Part shown: positions 32,042 to 40,656 of the stretch, in pieces
Layout of the letters: each line of letters starts with the position of its first letter
Position numbering within the stretch: position 1 is the stretch's first letter
Source of the DNA: Hyphomicrobiales bacterium
GTDB taxonomy: Bacteria; Pseudomonadota; Alphaproteobacteria; Rhodospirillales; JACKKN01
Reading direction: 5' to 3'
DNA: 64,000 bases
NCBI GenBank assembly: GCA_024236415.1
Contig: JACKKN010000001.1
Span: 186,001 to 250,000 of the forward strand
Notes under the pieces: generated by a model
Seen by the model: only the letters and a program-made list of their open reading frames with translations
What the model was told of the DNA's origin: nothing
Database searches by the model: none
Program-made: the position numbers and the translations under genes

Positions 32042-32743
32042 ATGAACGTGCTGGTCGTCTACGCCCACCAGGAACCGCGGTCGTTCTGCGGCGCCCTGCG
32101 CGACGCGGCGGTGGCCGGGCTGTCGGCGGCCGGGCACCGGGTCGTGCAGAGCGACCTTTACGCCATGGACTTCAAGGCCACGGCCACGGCGGCCGATTTC
32201 GCCACCCGCGCCAACCCCGACTTTTTCAAGTACCAGGCCGAGCAGGGCGCCGCCGCCCGCGCCGGCACCTTCGCCCCGGACATCGCCGCGGAACAGGCCA
32301 AGCTGTCGGCCTGCGACCTGCTGGTGCTGGTGTTCCCGCTGTACTGGCAGAGCGTGCCGGCGATCCTGAAGGGCTGGTTCGACCGGGTGCTGGCGGTGGG
32401 CTACGCCTATGGCGGCGGCCGCTGGTTCGACAGCGGCCCCATGCGCGGCAAGCGGGCCCTGGTGACCATGACCACCGGCGGCATGGCCGACCGGTTCCGC
32501 GCCGACGGCCTGTTCGGCGACATGGCCTGGCTGCTGCACCCGATCCACGTGGGGACCCTGAACTTCGTCGGCTTCGACGTGCTGGAACCCTTCATCGTCT
32601 GGGGCCCGGCCAGCGCCGGCGCCGCCACCCGGGCCGCCTACCTGGCCGACTACCGGGCCCGCCTGGCCGGCCTGTTCGACGAGACGCCGCTGCCCTTCCG
32701 GCGCCCGGCCGACTACCCCGACCCGGTGTCGCGGGACCACTGA
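32042..32743 (+). CDS. Flavodoxin-fold NAD(P)H:quinone oxidoreductase (NQO1/KefF-like)
   Basis: 233 residues. The N-terminus VLVVYAHQEPRSF binds the flavin phosphate, followed by the DLYAMDF loop, LLVLVFPLYWQSVPAILKGWFDRVL and the FAD/FMN-contacting ALVTMTTGGM. Two-electron reduction of quinones or related electrophiles is the usual activity. It follows the atypical acyl-CoA dehydrogenase in one operon. A shorter paralogue is at 43.2 kb under another copy of the same operator. Confidence 0.88.
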   Translation: MNVLVVYAHQEPRSFCGALRDAAVAGLSAAGHRVVQSDLYAMDFKATATAADFATRANPDFFKYQAEQGAAARAGTFAPDIAAEQAKLSACDLLVLVFPLYWQSVPAILKGWFDRVLAVGYAYGGGRWFDSGPMRGKRALVTMTTGGMADRFRADGLFGDMAWLLHPIHVGTLNFVGFDVLEPFIVWGPASAGAATRAAYLADYRARLAGLFDETPLPFRRPADYPDPVSRDH

Positions 32744-32745
32744 AA

Positions 32746-33420
32746 TCAGGTTTGGTCGTCGAGGACGATCAGGGCGTCCACGGCCACCGGCCGGCCGTCG
32801 CCGCCGACGATCAGGGGGTTCACGTCCACCTCGCGCACCCGCGGATGGTCGAGCGCCAGGCGCGACAGCCCCACCAGCGCATCGGCCAGCACATCCCGGT
32901 CCACCGCCGGCTCGCCGCGGAAGGGGCCGAGCAGGGCCCGGTGGCGCAGGTCGTCCAGCATGGCCAGGGCCTCGTCCCGGTCCACCGGCGCCACGCGCAG
33001 GGCCAGGTCGTCCAGCACCTCGGCGAACACGCCGCCCACGCCGACCGAGACGCAGGGGCCGAACTGGGGATCGCGGACCACGCCCAGGATCAGCTCGCGC
33101 CGGCCGCGCACGGTTTCCTGCACCAGCACCGCGCCGCCGGCCGGCAGGCGGGCGCGCAGGGCCGCGAACCGGCGCGCCGCGTCGGCGGCGTCGGCCACCC
33201 CCAGCTCCACCAGGCCCAGCTCGGTCTTGTGCGCCACCTCGGCGGCGCAGCCCTTCATGACCACGGGATAGCCCAGCCCGGCGGCGATCGCCGCCGCCTG
33301 TTCGGCCGTGGTCGCCAGGCCCTCGCGGCAGACCGGCAGGCCGTAGGCGGCCAGCACCCGCTTGGCGTCGTATTCCGACAGGGGCCCGGCGCCGGCCAGG
33401 ATGCGCGCGGCGTCGGTCAT
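32746..33420 (-). CDS. ADP-forming acyl-CoA synthetase, ATP-grasp (beta) subunit
   Basis: 224 residues. Carries the ATP-grasp_5 domain of NDP-forming acetate-CoA ligases: LSEYDAKRVLAAYGLPV, YPVVMKGCAAEVAHKTELGLV, VLVQETVRGRRELILGVVRDP, VGVGGVFAEVLDDLALRVAP and REVDVNPLIV. With the alpha subunit encoded just upstream (ATGA overlap) it would form acyl-CoA from acid, CoA and ATP, releasing ADP, or run in reverse to make ATP. The enzyme is split here, whereas many bacteria have one fused chain. Confidence 0.9.
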   Translation of the reverse strand: MTDAARILAGAGPLSEYDAKRVLAAYGLPVCREGLATTAEQAAAIAAGLGYPVVMKGCAAEVAHKTELGLVELGVADAADAARRFAALRARLPAGGAVLVQETVRGRRELILGVVRDPQFGPCVSVGVGGVFAEVLDDLALRVAPVDRDEALAMLDDLRHRALLGPFRGEPAVDRDVLADALVGLSRLALDHPRVREVDVNPLIVGGDGRPVAVDALIVLDDQT

Positions 33421-34853
33421 GGCGCGCCCCCGCCGTGGCGGCGGCGGAACGCGGCGTAGTCGGCGGCGGCGGCCATGGCGCGCACGGCCTCGCGCACGGT
33501 CAGGAAGTTGGGCACCCGGTTCTCGCGCAGCATGGGGTACCCCTGGCGGGCCACCGACAGGGCGCCGGTCCAGGCGACGACCACGGGCTTGCCGGACTCG
33601 CGAGCCAGGCGGCTGATCTCGCGGCCATAGAAGGACGCGCGCGGCTCGCCGGCCATGGTCACCAGCAGCAGCACGCCGTCGATCTCGTCCTGCTGCAGCA
33701 CGATGCGCACGGTGTCCTGGTAGCCGGTGGCCGAGGAGCGGATCTGCCCGGTGACGTCGATGGGGTTGACCACCGCGGCGAAGGCCGGGACCACGGCGCG
33801 GATGCGGTCCTGGGCGGCGCCGGACAGGCGCGGGATGTCGAGGCCGAACCGGTGGCACTCGTCGGCGGCGACGCCGCAGATGCCGCCCGAGGCCGAGACG
33901 ATGCCCATGCGCCGCCCGGCCGGCAGCTTGCCCTCGAGCCAGGCGAAGGTCTGGGCGACCCGGAACAGGTCGCCCACGTCGTCGACCCGCACCAGGCCCT
34001 GCTGGCGGCACACGGCGTCGAACACCCGGTCCGACCCGGCCATGGCGCCGGTGTGCGAGGCGGCGGCGGCGGCGGCCACTTCGGACACCCCGGTCTTGTA
34101 GACGACGATGGGCTTGCCCGCGGCGGCGGCCCTGGCGCAGGCGCGCAGGAAGGCGGGCCCGTCGCGCACGCCTTCCAGGAACAGGGCGATCACCCGCACC
34201 GGGTCCTGGTCCACCAGGTAGTCGATGTATTCGGCCACGTCGATGTCGGCCTCGTTGCCGGTGGCGACCCAGTGCGAGAAGCCAATGCCCTCTTCCATGC
34301 CGCGCCCCAGCATGGACCCGCCCAGGGCCCCCGACTGGGTGACGAAGGCCACCGGCCCCCGGCGGAAGGGATTGATGGCGCAGACCATGGAGATGCTGGC
34401 CACCATGTTCGCGCCCAGGTCGACGAAGCCCGCCGTGTTGGGACCGCAGACCCGGATCCCGGCGTCGCGGGCGACCCGGGCCAGCTCGGCCTGCAGGGCG
34501 GCGTCGCCGGCCTCGGCGAAGCCCGACGAGAACACGATCGCCGCCCGCACCCCCTTGGCGGCGCAGTCGCGCAGGGCCGCCACGCAGTCGGCGGCCGGCA
34601 GCAGGATCAGGGCCAGGTCAACGGGGCCGGGGATGTCGCCGACCCGCGGATAGCAGGGCCGGCCGGCCAGCTCGCGGTGGCGGGGGTTGACCGGGTGCAC
34701 GGCGCCGGGGAAGCCGTGGTCGACCAGGTGGTTCAGCGCCGCCGCCCCCATTTTCGGCGCCCCGGTGGCGGAAACGCCAGCCGAGGCGCCGATGACGGCA
34801 ATGGATTTCGGGTGGAACAGGGGTTCCAGGGTGGTCACGTCTCCAGCGTCCAT
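33417..34853 (-). CDS. ADP-forming acyl-CoA synthetase, CoA-binding (alpha) subunit
   Basis: 478 residues from the ATG at 34853; a GTG at 34838 overlapping the previous stop is an equal alternative (473 residues). Order: CoA-binding Rossmann domain (LFHPKSIAVIGAS, PVNPRHRELAGRPCYP), two succinyl-CoA-ligase-like domains with GPNTAGFVD, VAFVTQSGALGGSML, VATGNEADIDVAEYIDYL, and ASHTGAMAGSD, whose His is the phosphorylated residue in this family. It works with the beta subunit encoded downstream. Third gene of the cupin-ThDP-alpha-beta operon. Confidence 0.9.
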   Translation of the reverse strand: MDAGDVTTLEPLFHPKSIAVIGASAGVSATGAPKMGAAALNHLVDHGFPGAVHPVNPRHRELAGRPCYPRVGDIPGPVDLALILLPAADCVAALRDCAAKGVRAAIVFSSGFAEAGDAALQAELARVARDAGIRVCGPNTAGFVDLGANMVASISMVCAINPFRRGPVAFVTQSGALGGSMLGRGMEEGIGFSHWVATGNEADIDVAEYIDYLVDQDPVRVIALFLEGVRDGPAFLRACARAAAAGKPIVVYKTGVSEVAAAAAASHTGAMAGSDRVFDAVCRQQGLVRVDDVGDLFRVAQTFAWLEGKLPAGRRMGIVSASGGICGVAADECHRFGLDIPRLSGAAQDRIRAVVPAFAAVVNPIDVTGQIRSSATGYQDTVRIVLQQDEIDGVLLLVTMAGEPRASFYGREISRLARESGKPVVVAWTGALSVARQGYPMLRENRVPNFLTVREAVRAMAAAADYAAFRRRHGGGAP

Positions 34854-36607
34854 TCGTAGGGGAACGGCATGGTGCCGTGCTCGACGACGATGGGCACGGC
34901 GTAGCGCTCCACGGTGGAGCTGGAGCGTACCACGATCAGGCTCAGGGCGCCCGATTCCAGGGCGGTGGTGACGGCCGGGCCCATCTGGTCCGGCGCCTCC
35001 ACGTTGTACACGGTGGCGCCCAGGGCCTGGCCGATCAGGTTCAGGTCCGGGTTCCACAGCTCGCCCGTGGCCTCGATGCGGTAGTGGTCGCCGACGCCGC
35101 GGCCGAAGCGCCGCTGGGCGCCCTCGACCTCGGCCTGGATGGTGCGGTTGTCGAGCACGATCACCACCCCCGGGATGCCGTATTCCGTGGCCGTGGCCAG
35201 GGACAGCCCGGTGTGGATGAAGGACTGGTCGCCGACGAACACCACCACCGGATGGTCGGGCCGGTTGAGGCGGCCGCTGACCACGCCGGGGGTCGAGAAG
35301 CCCATCTGCCCGAACTGCTGGTTGTTGGTGGCGAACCAGGGGTGGCGCAGGGTGTAGAAGGCGGGCACGTAGTTCATGATGAACCCGGTGTCCGAGATCA
35401 GGGTGGCTTGCGGGTCGAAGGCGTTGACCGCGTCCGAGGTGTCCTTGACGATGCGCGCGTAGTGCAGGGGCACCAGGTCCGACGTCACCTGCGGCGCCAC
35501 CTCGGCCAGCCAGTCGCGGCGCCAGCCGTCGACCTGGGCCAGCCATGGTTTGGGGTCGCGGCGGGCGAAGCCGCCGGCGGCCCAGGCGTGGCGCAGGCCG
35601 CGCAGGCCCTGGCCCACGTCGCACACCAGGCCCACGTCCACCGGGTAAACGCGGCCCATCTCGCCGGGGTCGATGTCCACGTGCACCAGCTTCTGCCGGC
35701 CGCCGAAGTCGTACATGGACCAGCCGGCGGTGTTCAGGTCGTTGAACCGGGCCGCCAGGTTGACCACCAGGTCGGCGCCGGTGGCGGCCTTGACGGCGTG
35801 GCCGGTGCCGGCCCGGTCGCACACCCCCAGGCTCAGGGGATGGTCCTCGGGCAGGGCGCCCTTGGCGCCGAAGTTGGTGGCCACGGGGATCTGCAGGTCC
35901 TCGGCCAGGGCGCGCAGGTCGTCCCAGGCGCGGGCGTTGTTGACCCCGGTGCCGGCCCAGATCACCGGCCGCTCGGCGGCGGCGATCAGGGCGCAGGCGG
36001 CGTGCGCCGCGTCCGGGTCGGGCGCCGGGCGGGCGAAGTCGATCCAGGCCCGGCCGTCGGGGATCTCCACGTCCACCACCGTGTTCTGCACGTCCAGGGG
36101 CATGTACACCACGACCGGCCCGGGGCGGCCGCTGACGGCGGTCTTGTACGCGCGCACCAGGGTGTCCAGGGCGGTGTCGGGGCGGATGGTCATCACCGCC
36201 TGCTTGGTGATGGACTTGAACAGCTGCACGAACTCGTCGTCGGAATAGCGGTAGGTCTCCTGGATGCCGCCGCGGCCCAGCCACTTGGTCGGCCCGCCGG
36301 CCATCAGGCACAGCATGGGCACCGAATCGAAGAACGCCTCGGCGATGCCGGGGATGGTGTTGTAGTTGCCGGGGCCGACGGTGGTGCAGGTGACCGGGAT
36401 GGGCAGGGCGCGGCGCATGCGCCATTCGATGTCCGCCATGTGGATGGCGTGGATCTCGTGGCGGGCGCGGATGCCCTTGATCCCGGCCTCGTATTCCAGG
36501 GCGTCCAGCAGGCCCCAGTTGGCGTGGCCGTTGTAGAAGTAGTACCGCTCGGTCCCCATGGACTTGAGGAAGTGCGCCACCGCCTGTGCCGCCGTCATTT
36601 TCGCCAT
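34835..36607 (-). CDS. Thiamine-diphosphate-dependent enzyme (acetolactate synthase/decarboxylase superfamily)
   Basis: 590 residues in three domains. The pyrimidine-binding domain has RARHEIHAIHMAD with Glu51, the conserved ThDP activator, then TTVGPGN. The central Rossmann domain contains VIWAGTGVNNARAWD and LVVNLAARFNDLNTAGWS. The diphosphate domain has VGDQSFIHTG (459-461 GDQ, not the usual GDG), then LDN closing the Mg site. It could be a 2-oxo-acid decarboxylase, a carboligase or a C-C lyase; I cannot choose. An aldehyde product would fit the two aldehyde dehydrogenases in the regulon. Confidence 0.85.
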   Translation of the reverse strand: MAKMTAAQAVAHFLKSMGTERYYFYNGHANWGLLDALEYEAGIKGIRARHEIHAIHMADIEWRMRRALPIPVTCTTVGPGNYNTIPGIAEAFFDSVPMLCLMAGGPTKWLGRGGIQETYRYSDDEFVQLFKSITKQAVMTIRPDTALDTLVRAYKTAVSGRPGPVVVYMPLDVQNTVVDVEIPDGRAWIDFARPAPDPDAAHAACALIAAAERPVIWAGTGVNNARAWDDLRALAEDLQIPVATNFGAKGALPEDHPLSLGVCDRAGTGHAVKAATGADLVVNLAARFNDLNTAGWSMYDFGGRQKLVHVDIDPGEMGRVYPVDVGLVCDVGQGLRGLRHAWAAGGFARRDPKPWLAQVDGWRRDWLAEVAPQVTSDLVPLHYARIVKDTSDAVNAFDPQATLISDTGFIMNYVPAFYTLRHPWFATNNQQFGQMGFSTPGVVSGRLNRPDHPVVVFVGDQSFIHTGLSLATATEYGIPGVVIVLDNRTIQAEVEGAQRRFGRGVGDHYRIEATGELWNPDLNLIGQALGATVYNVEAPDQMGPAVTTALESGALSLIVVRSSSTVERYAVPIVVEHGTMPFPYEWTLET

Positions 36608-36643
36608 GCGTCTTTCCTCCCGATCGTTCCTGCCGCGGCCGGG

Positions 36644-37075
36644 TCAGGCGCCCGGTTCCAGCGGCGTGATGCGCGCCGGCGGGGTGCCGCCGTACAGCAC
36701 GGTCAACCGTTCGTCGCCGGTGTTGAGGATGCGGTGGGACATGACCCCGACCGGCATGTACACGGCGTCGCCGGCGGCCACCGGCTGTTCCACCGTGGCG
36801 CCCGTCTCGTCGATCCACTGCATGGTGCCGCGGCCCGAAACCACGAAATAGAATTCCTCGAAGTCGTCAGCATAGGCCAGTTCGCGGTCGCCGACGACCT
36901 CGCGGTCGTGGCGGTGGAAGACGTGCGGCGCCTGGCCCGGAGCCACGTCGGCGAGGCCGATGAACAGCTTCCGCGACCCCGCCGTGTCGGGGTAGATCAG
37001 GCGCGTGATGGCGCCGTCGCCGTGGAAGGCGTGGGCCGCGCCGGTGCCGGCGCGGATGATCCTGGGGGCTTCCAT
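36644..37075 (-). CDS. Cupin-domain protein
   Basis: 143 residues from the ATG at 37075, which follows GGGAGG. A double-stranded beta-helix with two cupin motifs: HVFHRHDREV followed by EEFYFVVSGRG, and DAVYMPVGVMSHRI. These give several His and Glu suited to one metal ion, so a small dioxygenase, isomerase or sensor role is possible. First gene of the minus-strand operon leading to the ThDP enzyme and the ADP-forming synthetase; operator site E lies 83 bp upstream. Confidence 0.82.
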   Translation of the reverse strand: MEAPRIIRAGTGAAHAFHGDGAITRLIYPDTAGSRKLFIGLADVAPGQAPHVFHRHDREVVGDRELAYADDFEEFYFVVSGRGTMQWIDETGATVEQPVAAGDAVYMPVGVMSHRILNTGDERLTVLYGGTPPARITPLEPGA

Positions 37076-37157
37076 GGTCGTTCCCTCCCGCGCGCCGGAG
37101 CCGCTGAATCCGCCCGCGCGCGGCCCGATGAATTGCCTTGCCAAAGGTCTCGGCTTA

Positions 37158-37178
37158 TTGTTAATGTTAAAATAACAT
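37158..37178. promoter_or_regulatory. Operator site E (TGTTA-N9-TAACA), divergent
   Basis: TGTTA (37159-37163) and TAACA (37173-37177) are perfect. An overlapping, tighter palindrome TAATGTTA-AAA-TAACATTA (37162-37180) uses the same right arm. The site is 51 bp before the plus-strand SDR and 83 bp before the minus-strand cupin gene, so it can serve both. Confidence 0.7.
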
Positions 37179-37228
37179 TAGTCAATAGGCTCGTCGCGGA
37201 ACGGGCCCATTCGGGGAGGCATCGGGCC

Positions 37229-37960
37229 ATGTCATTGCAGGACAAGCGTATCGTGGTCGTCGGCGGGACCTCGGGCATGGGGTTCGCAACCGCCCGCGCC
37301 GCCGCCGAGGCCGGGGCGCGGGTGCTGGTGGCCGGGCGCCGCCAGGACCGGATCGACGCCGCCCTGGCGTCCCTGCCGGCCGGCGCCGAGGGCCAGGCGG
37401 CGGACATCACGGTGCCCGACCAGGTGGCGGCCCTGTTCGCCCGGGCCGGCCAGGTGGACGCCCTGGTGGTCTGCGCCCACGCCGGCGAATCCGTGGGCCG
37501 GGCCATCGCCCCCCTGGCCGAGGGCGACCTGGCGGCCATGAAGGCGTTCTTCGACGCCAAGTTCTGGGGCACCGTGCAGGCCTGCCGCGCGGTGCTGCCG
37601 CGGCTGACCGCCGCGGGCGCCATCGTCCTGGTCTCGGGCGCCGCCAGCCGCAAGCCCCTGCCGGGGCACACGATCCTGGGCGCCGTCAACGGCGCCGTCG
37701 AATCCTTCGCCCGCCAGCTTGCCAGCGAGATCCGCCCGCGCCGGGTCAACGTGGTCAGCCCCGGCCTGGTGGACACTGAAGTCTACGCCGCCATGCCGGC
37801 CGCGCAGCGCACGGCCATGTTCGAGGCCAAGGCCCGCGCCCTGCCCGTGGGCCGGGTCGGCCGGCCCGAGGACGTGGCGGCCATGGTCCTGCACCTGATC
37901 GCCAACACCTACGTCACCGGCGCCGTCATCGACGTGGACGGCGGCGGCATGGTCGCCTAG
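37229..37960 (+). CDS. SDR-like protein with degenerate active site (Tyr to Leu, Lys to Asn)
   Basis: 243 residues. VGGTSGMGFA keeps the cofactor loop and VLVSGAAS keeps the Ser region, but YxxxK reads LGAVN, with Leu150 and Asn154. It also has KFWG where classical SDRs have the structural Asn region. Two other proteins in this regulon (42.4 and 45.3 kb) share both features. The role may be NAD(P)-dependent isomerisation, substrate binding or an unusual redox step. It starts the operon with the first aldehyde dehydrogenase, after operator site E. Confidence 0.85.
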   Translation: MSLQDKRIVVVGGTSGMGFATARAAAEAGARVLVAGRRQDRIDAALASLPAGAEGQAADITVPDQVAALFARAGQVDALVVCAHAGESVGRAIAPLAEGDLAAMKAFFDAKFWGTVQACRAVLPRLTAAGAIVLVSGAASRKPLPGHTILGAVNGAVESFARQLASEIRPRRVNVVSPGLVDTEVYAAMPAAQRTAMFEAKARALPVGRVGRPEDVAAMVLHLIANTYVTGAVIDVDGGGMVA

Positions 37961-37986
37961 GCATGGTCGCCGGGGGCGCGGGCGCC

Positions 37987-39417
37987 ATGCGGGTCTTCGA
38001 CAGGCTGTTCATCGACAACGACTGGTGCGACAGCGTCACCGGCCGGCGCTTCGCCGCCGTGGACCCGGCCACCGAGGAGGTCATCGCCGAGCTGCCCCTG
38101 GCCGGTGCCGACGACGTGGAGGCGGCGGTGCGGTCGTCGCAGCGGGCCGCCGCGGCCTGGCGCCGCGAGGCGCCCGAGCGGCGCGGCGAGCTGCTGGACC
38201 GCCTGGCCGACGTGATCGAGGACCACCGCGACGTCCTGGCCGAGATGGAAACCCGCGACATGGGCAAGCCCCTGCGCGAGAGCCACGCCAACGTCACCCG
38301 CAGCGTGCGCACCTGCCGCTATTATGCCGGCGCGGTGGACAAGCTGCTGGGCGACAGCATCCCGGTGGGGCACCAGGGCTACAACTTCACGGTCCACGAG
38401 CCGCTGGGGGTCACCGCCCACATCACGCCCTGGAACTACCCCTTCGCCAACGCCTGCCGGTCCCTGCCCACGGCCCTGGCGGCGGGCTGTACGGTGATCC
38501 TGAAGCCCGCGTCGCAGACCTGCCTGACCACGCTGATGCTGGGCGACCTGTGCCGCCAGGCCGGGTTCCCGCCGGGGGTAGTCAACGTCGTCACCGGCTC
38601 GGGCGCCGAGGCCGGCCAGGCCCTGGCCCGCCACCCGGCGGTACGCGGCATCACCTTCACCGGGTCGGTGGACACCGGCCGGCGCATCATGCAGTTCGCC
38701 GCCGAGCACATCCGCCCGGTGGTGCTGGAACTGGGCGGCAAGAACCCCCAGGTGGTGTTCGCCGACGCCGACGTGGACGCGGCCCTGGCGCAGACCCTGC
38801 GCGGCGCCTTCACCAACGCCGGCCAGGTCTGCACCTCGGTCAGCCGCGTGCTGGTGGAGCGGCCCCTGTATGCCGAGTACGTGGAGCGCCTGGCGGCGCG
38901 GGTCGCCGCCTACACCGTGGGCCCCGGCATGGAAGACCCCGACATCGGCCCCCTGGTCAGCCAGGAGCATTGGACCACGGTGGCCCGGTACGCCGACCAG
39001 GCGCGCGCCGAGGGCGCCCGCCTGGTCACCGGCGGCGACCGGCCGGCGGGACTGCCGCGCGGCTACTTCTTTGCCCCCACGGTGTTCGACCAGGTGGCGC
39101 CCGACATGCGCATCGCCCGCGAGGAGGTGTTCGGCCTGCTGCTGTCGGTGATCCCGTTCGACACCGACGACCAGGCCCTGGCGATCAGCAACGCCCTGCC
39201 CCTGGGCCTGACCTCGGGCGTGTTCACCCGCGACATCGGCCGCGCCATGCGGTTCGCCCGCGACCTGCAGGCCGGCATGGTGTGGATCAACGAATGGTTC
39301 CAGAGCCCGGTGCAGGTGCCCCACGGCGGCATCAAGGAGAGCGGCCTGGGCCGCGAGCAGGGCATGCTGGCCCTGGCCAACTACACCCAGGTCAAGGACA
39401 TCGCCATCAGATTTTGA
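37987..39417 (+). CDS. Aldehyde dehydrogenase (ALDH superfamily, betaine-aldehyde-like)
   Basis: 476 residues from the ATG at 37987; an ATG eight codons earlier lacks a ribosome site. Oxidises an aldehyde to an acid with NAD(P). Motifs: PWNYPFANACRSL, KPASQTCLTTL, FTGSVDTGRRIM, LELGGKNPQ with Glu248, NAGQVCTS with the nucleophile Cys282, EEVFGLLLSV, and WFQSPVQVPHGGIKESGLGREQG. The aldehyde is unknown; a product of the ThDP enzyme encoded on the other side of site E is a reasonable guess. Confidence 0.92.
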   Translation: MRVFDRLFIDNDWCDSVTGRRFAAVDPATEEVIAELPLAGADDVEAAVRSSQRAAAAWRREAPERRGELLDRLADVIEDHRDVLAEMETRDMGKPLRESHANVTRSVRTCRYYAGAVDKLLGDSIPVGHQGYNFTVHEPLGVTAHITPWNYPFANACRSLPTALAAGCTVILKPASQTCLTTLMLGDLCRQAGFPPGVVNVVTGSGAEAGQALARHPAVRGITFTGSVDTGRRIMQFAAEHIRPVVLELGGKNPQVVFADADVDAALAQTLRGAFTNAGQVCTSVSRVLVERPLYAEYVERLAARVAAYTVGPGMEDPDIGPLVSQEHWTTVARYADQARAEGARLVTGGDRPAGLPRGYFFAPTVFDQVAPDMRIAREEVFGLLLSVIPFDTDDQALAISNALPLGLTSGVFTRDIGRAMRFARDLQAGMVWINEWFQSPVQVPHGGIKESGLGREQGMLALANYTQVKDIAIRF

Positions 39418-39426
39418 CCACCCCCA

Positions 39427-39453
39427 GGGGGCCGGCCTCCGGCCCCCGGGTTT
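39427..39453 (+). terminator. Probable terminator after the SDR-aldehyde dehydrogenase operon
   Basis: GGGGGCCGG (39427-39435) and CCGGCCCCC (39439-39447) form a 9-bp GC stem with a 3-nt loop, followed by GGGTTT. The T-run is short, so efficiency is uncertain. It lies 10 bp after the stop at 39417. Confidence 0.55.
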
Positions 39454-39502
39454 CGCCGCCACGGGGCGAAAGGCGCCTGGACAGGGAAGGAACTTTATAT
39501 TA

Positions 39503-39523
39503 AAGTTATTCGAACATTAACAT
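39503..39523. promoter_or_regulatory. Operator site F (AGTTA-N9-TAACA)
   Basis: AGTTA (39504-39508) and TAACA (39518-39522) match the cluster consensus with one mismatch and exact spacing. It is in an AT-rich island 81 bp before the second TRAP dctP. Confidence 0.6.
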
Positions 39524-39603
39524 ATGCGACCCAATCGCATCGACCGCCGGCATGGCGCGGTGACGGCCAGCCGGAGACTTATCCGTTGGTGGGAGGCAAG
39601 GAT

Positions 39604-40614
39604 ATGCTCACGAAATTGTCCAAGATCGCGGCGGCCGGCGTGCTGGCCGCCTCGATGGTGGTGGCGGCGGCCCAGGCCCAGGCCCAGGAATGGAAGGTCG
39701 GCACCCCGGTTCCGCCCAAGAACATCATGGCCACCTTCATCAATGCGGTGATCAACGGCGTCGCCGAGAAGACCGGCGGCGCCTTCAAGATCGACTACTA
39801 CCACAACTTCAACGAACAGGCCCTGACCGAACAACTGGTGCGCGGCCGCATCCAGATGGCCTACGTGTCGGCCACCGGGGTCGGCGTCACCGTGCCCGAG
39901 GCGGCGGTGCTGAACGTGCCGTTCCTGTGGAACAGCGACGAGGAGCGCAACTACGTCACCGACAAGTACGTGGCGCCGATGCTGGCCGAGATCCTGGACA
40001 AGCGCGGCATCACCCTGGTGCGCGTCGGCGAGGCCGGCTGGACCAGCCTGTTCTGCAAGACCGACGCCTGCGTCGACGCCGACGTGTTCCAGGGCATGAA
40101 GGCGCGGGTCAGTCCCAACGCCGCCGGCAAGTACTTCTGGGCCGCCCTGGGCACCAACGGCGTGACCCTGCCCCTGCCCGACACCTGGACCGCCCTGCAG
40201 ACCGGCGTGGTCGACACCGGCGACCTGACCTTCGGCTTCTACCTGGTGACCCCGGCGGCCAAGTCGGCGCCGCACTACGTGTTCACCCAGCACTCGCACC
40301 AGCCGGCGTTCTTCCTGGCCAACAAGCAGGCCTGGGCCGGCCTGGACGCCGCGGCGCAGAAGCAGGTGCTGGACTCCATGCCCAGCACCATGGACATGCG
40401 CGAGACCATCAGGCAGGACAACATCGCCAAGGAGAAGCAGTTTCTCGCCAACGGCGGACACACCTATCATCTGACCAAGGCCCAGCTGGACAAGTTCAAG
40501 GGCAAGGTGGTGCCCGGCGTGCCCAAGCTGGTGGCCGACTATGGCGGCCGCGCCCTGGAGATGTACGAGGTCATCGAAAAGGGCAAGAAGGAATTCGCGG
40601 CCAAGACCAACTGA
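39604..40614 (+). CDS. dctP: TRAP transporter solute-binding protein (unknown acid, site-F operon)
   Basis: 336 residues from the ATG at 39604 after GGGAGGCAAGG. A clear signal peptide (KIAAAGVLAASMVVAAAQAQ, cleaved near AQAQE). Mature DctP fold with FNEQALTEQLVRGRIQMAY, VPFLWNSDEERNYVTDKY, MKARVSPNAA with the likely carboxylate-binding Arg, and LPDTWTALQTGVVDTGDL. Low similarity by eye to the 13.4 kb DctP implies a different ligand. Its operon mates dctQ and dctM complete the importer that probably supplies the regulon's substrate. Confidence 0.92.
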   Translation: MLTKLSKIAAAGVLAASMVVAAAQAQAQEWKVGTPVPPKNIMATFINAVINGVAEKTGGAFKIDYYHNFNEQALTEQLVRGRIQMAYVSATGVGVTVPEAAVLNVPFLWNSDEERNYVTDKYVAPMLAEILDKRGITLVRVGEAGWTSLFCKTDACVDADVFQGMKARVSPNAAGKYFWAALGTNGVTLPLPDTWTALQTGVVDTGDLTFGFYLVTPAAKSAPHYVFTQHSHQPAFFLANKQAWAGLDAAAQKQVLDSMPSTMDMRETIRQDNIAKEKQFLANGGHTYHLTKAQLDKFKGKVVPGVPKLVADYGGRALEMYEVIEKGKKEFAAKTN

Positions 40615-40656
40615 CCGCCCGGCCGGCGTCCGGTCGGCAGGCGGGGGGAGGAACGG

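Noticed and set aside
33417..36818. The frame of the ADP-forming synthetase alpha subunit stays open upstream to 36.8 kb, suggesting a giant fusion
   Set aside because: The extra part is Arg/Gly/Pro-rich and lies in a wrong frame over the ThDP enzyme gene, which has intact motifs. The true start is at 34853 or 34838.
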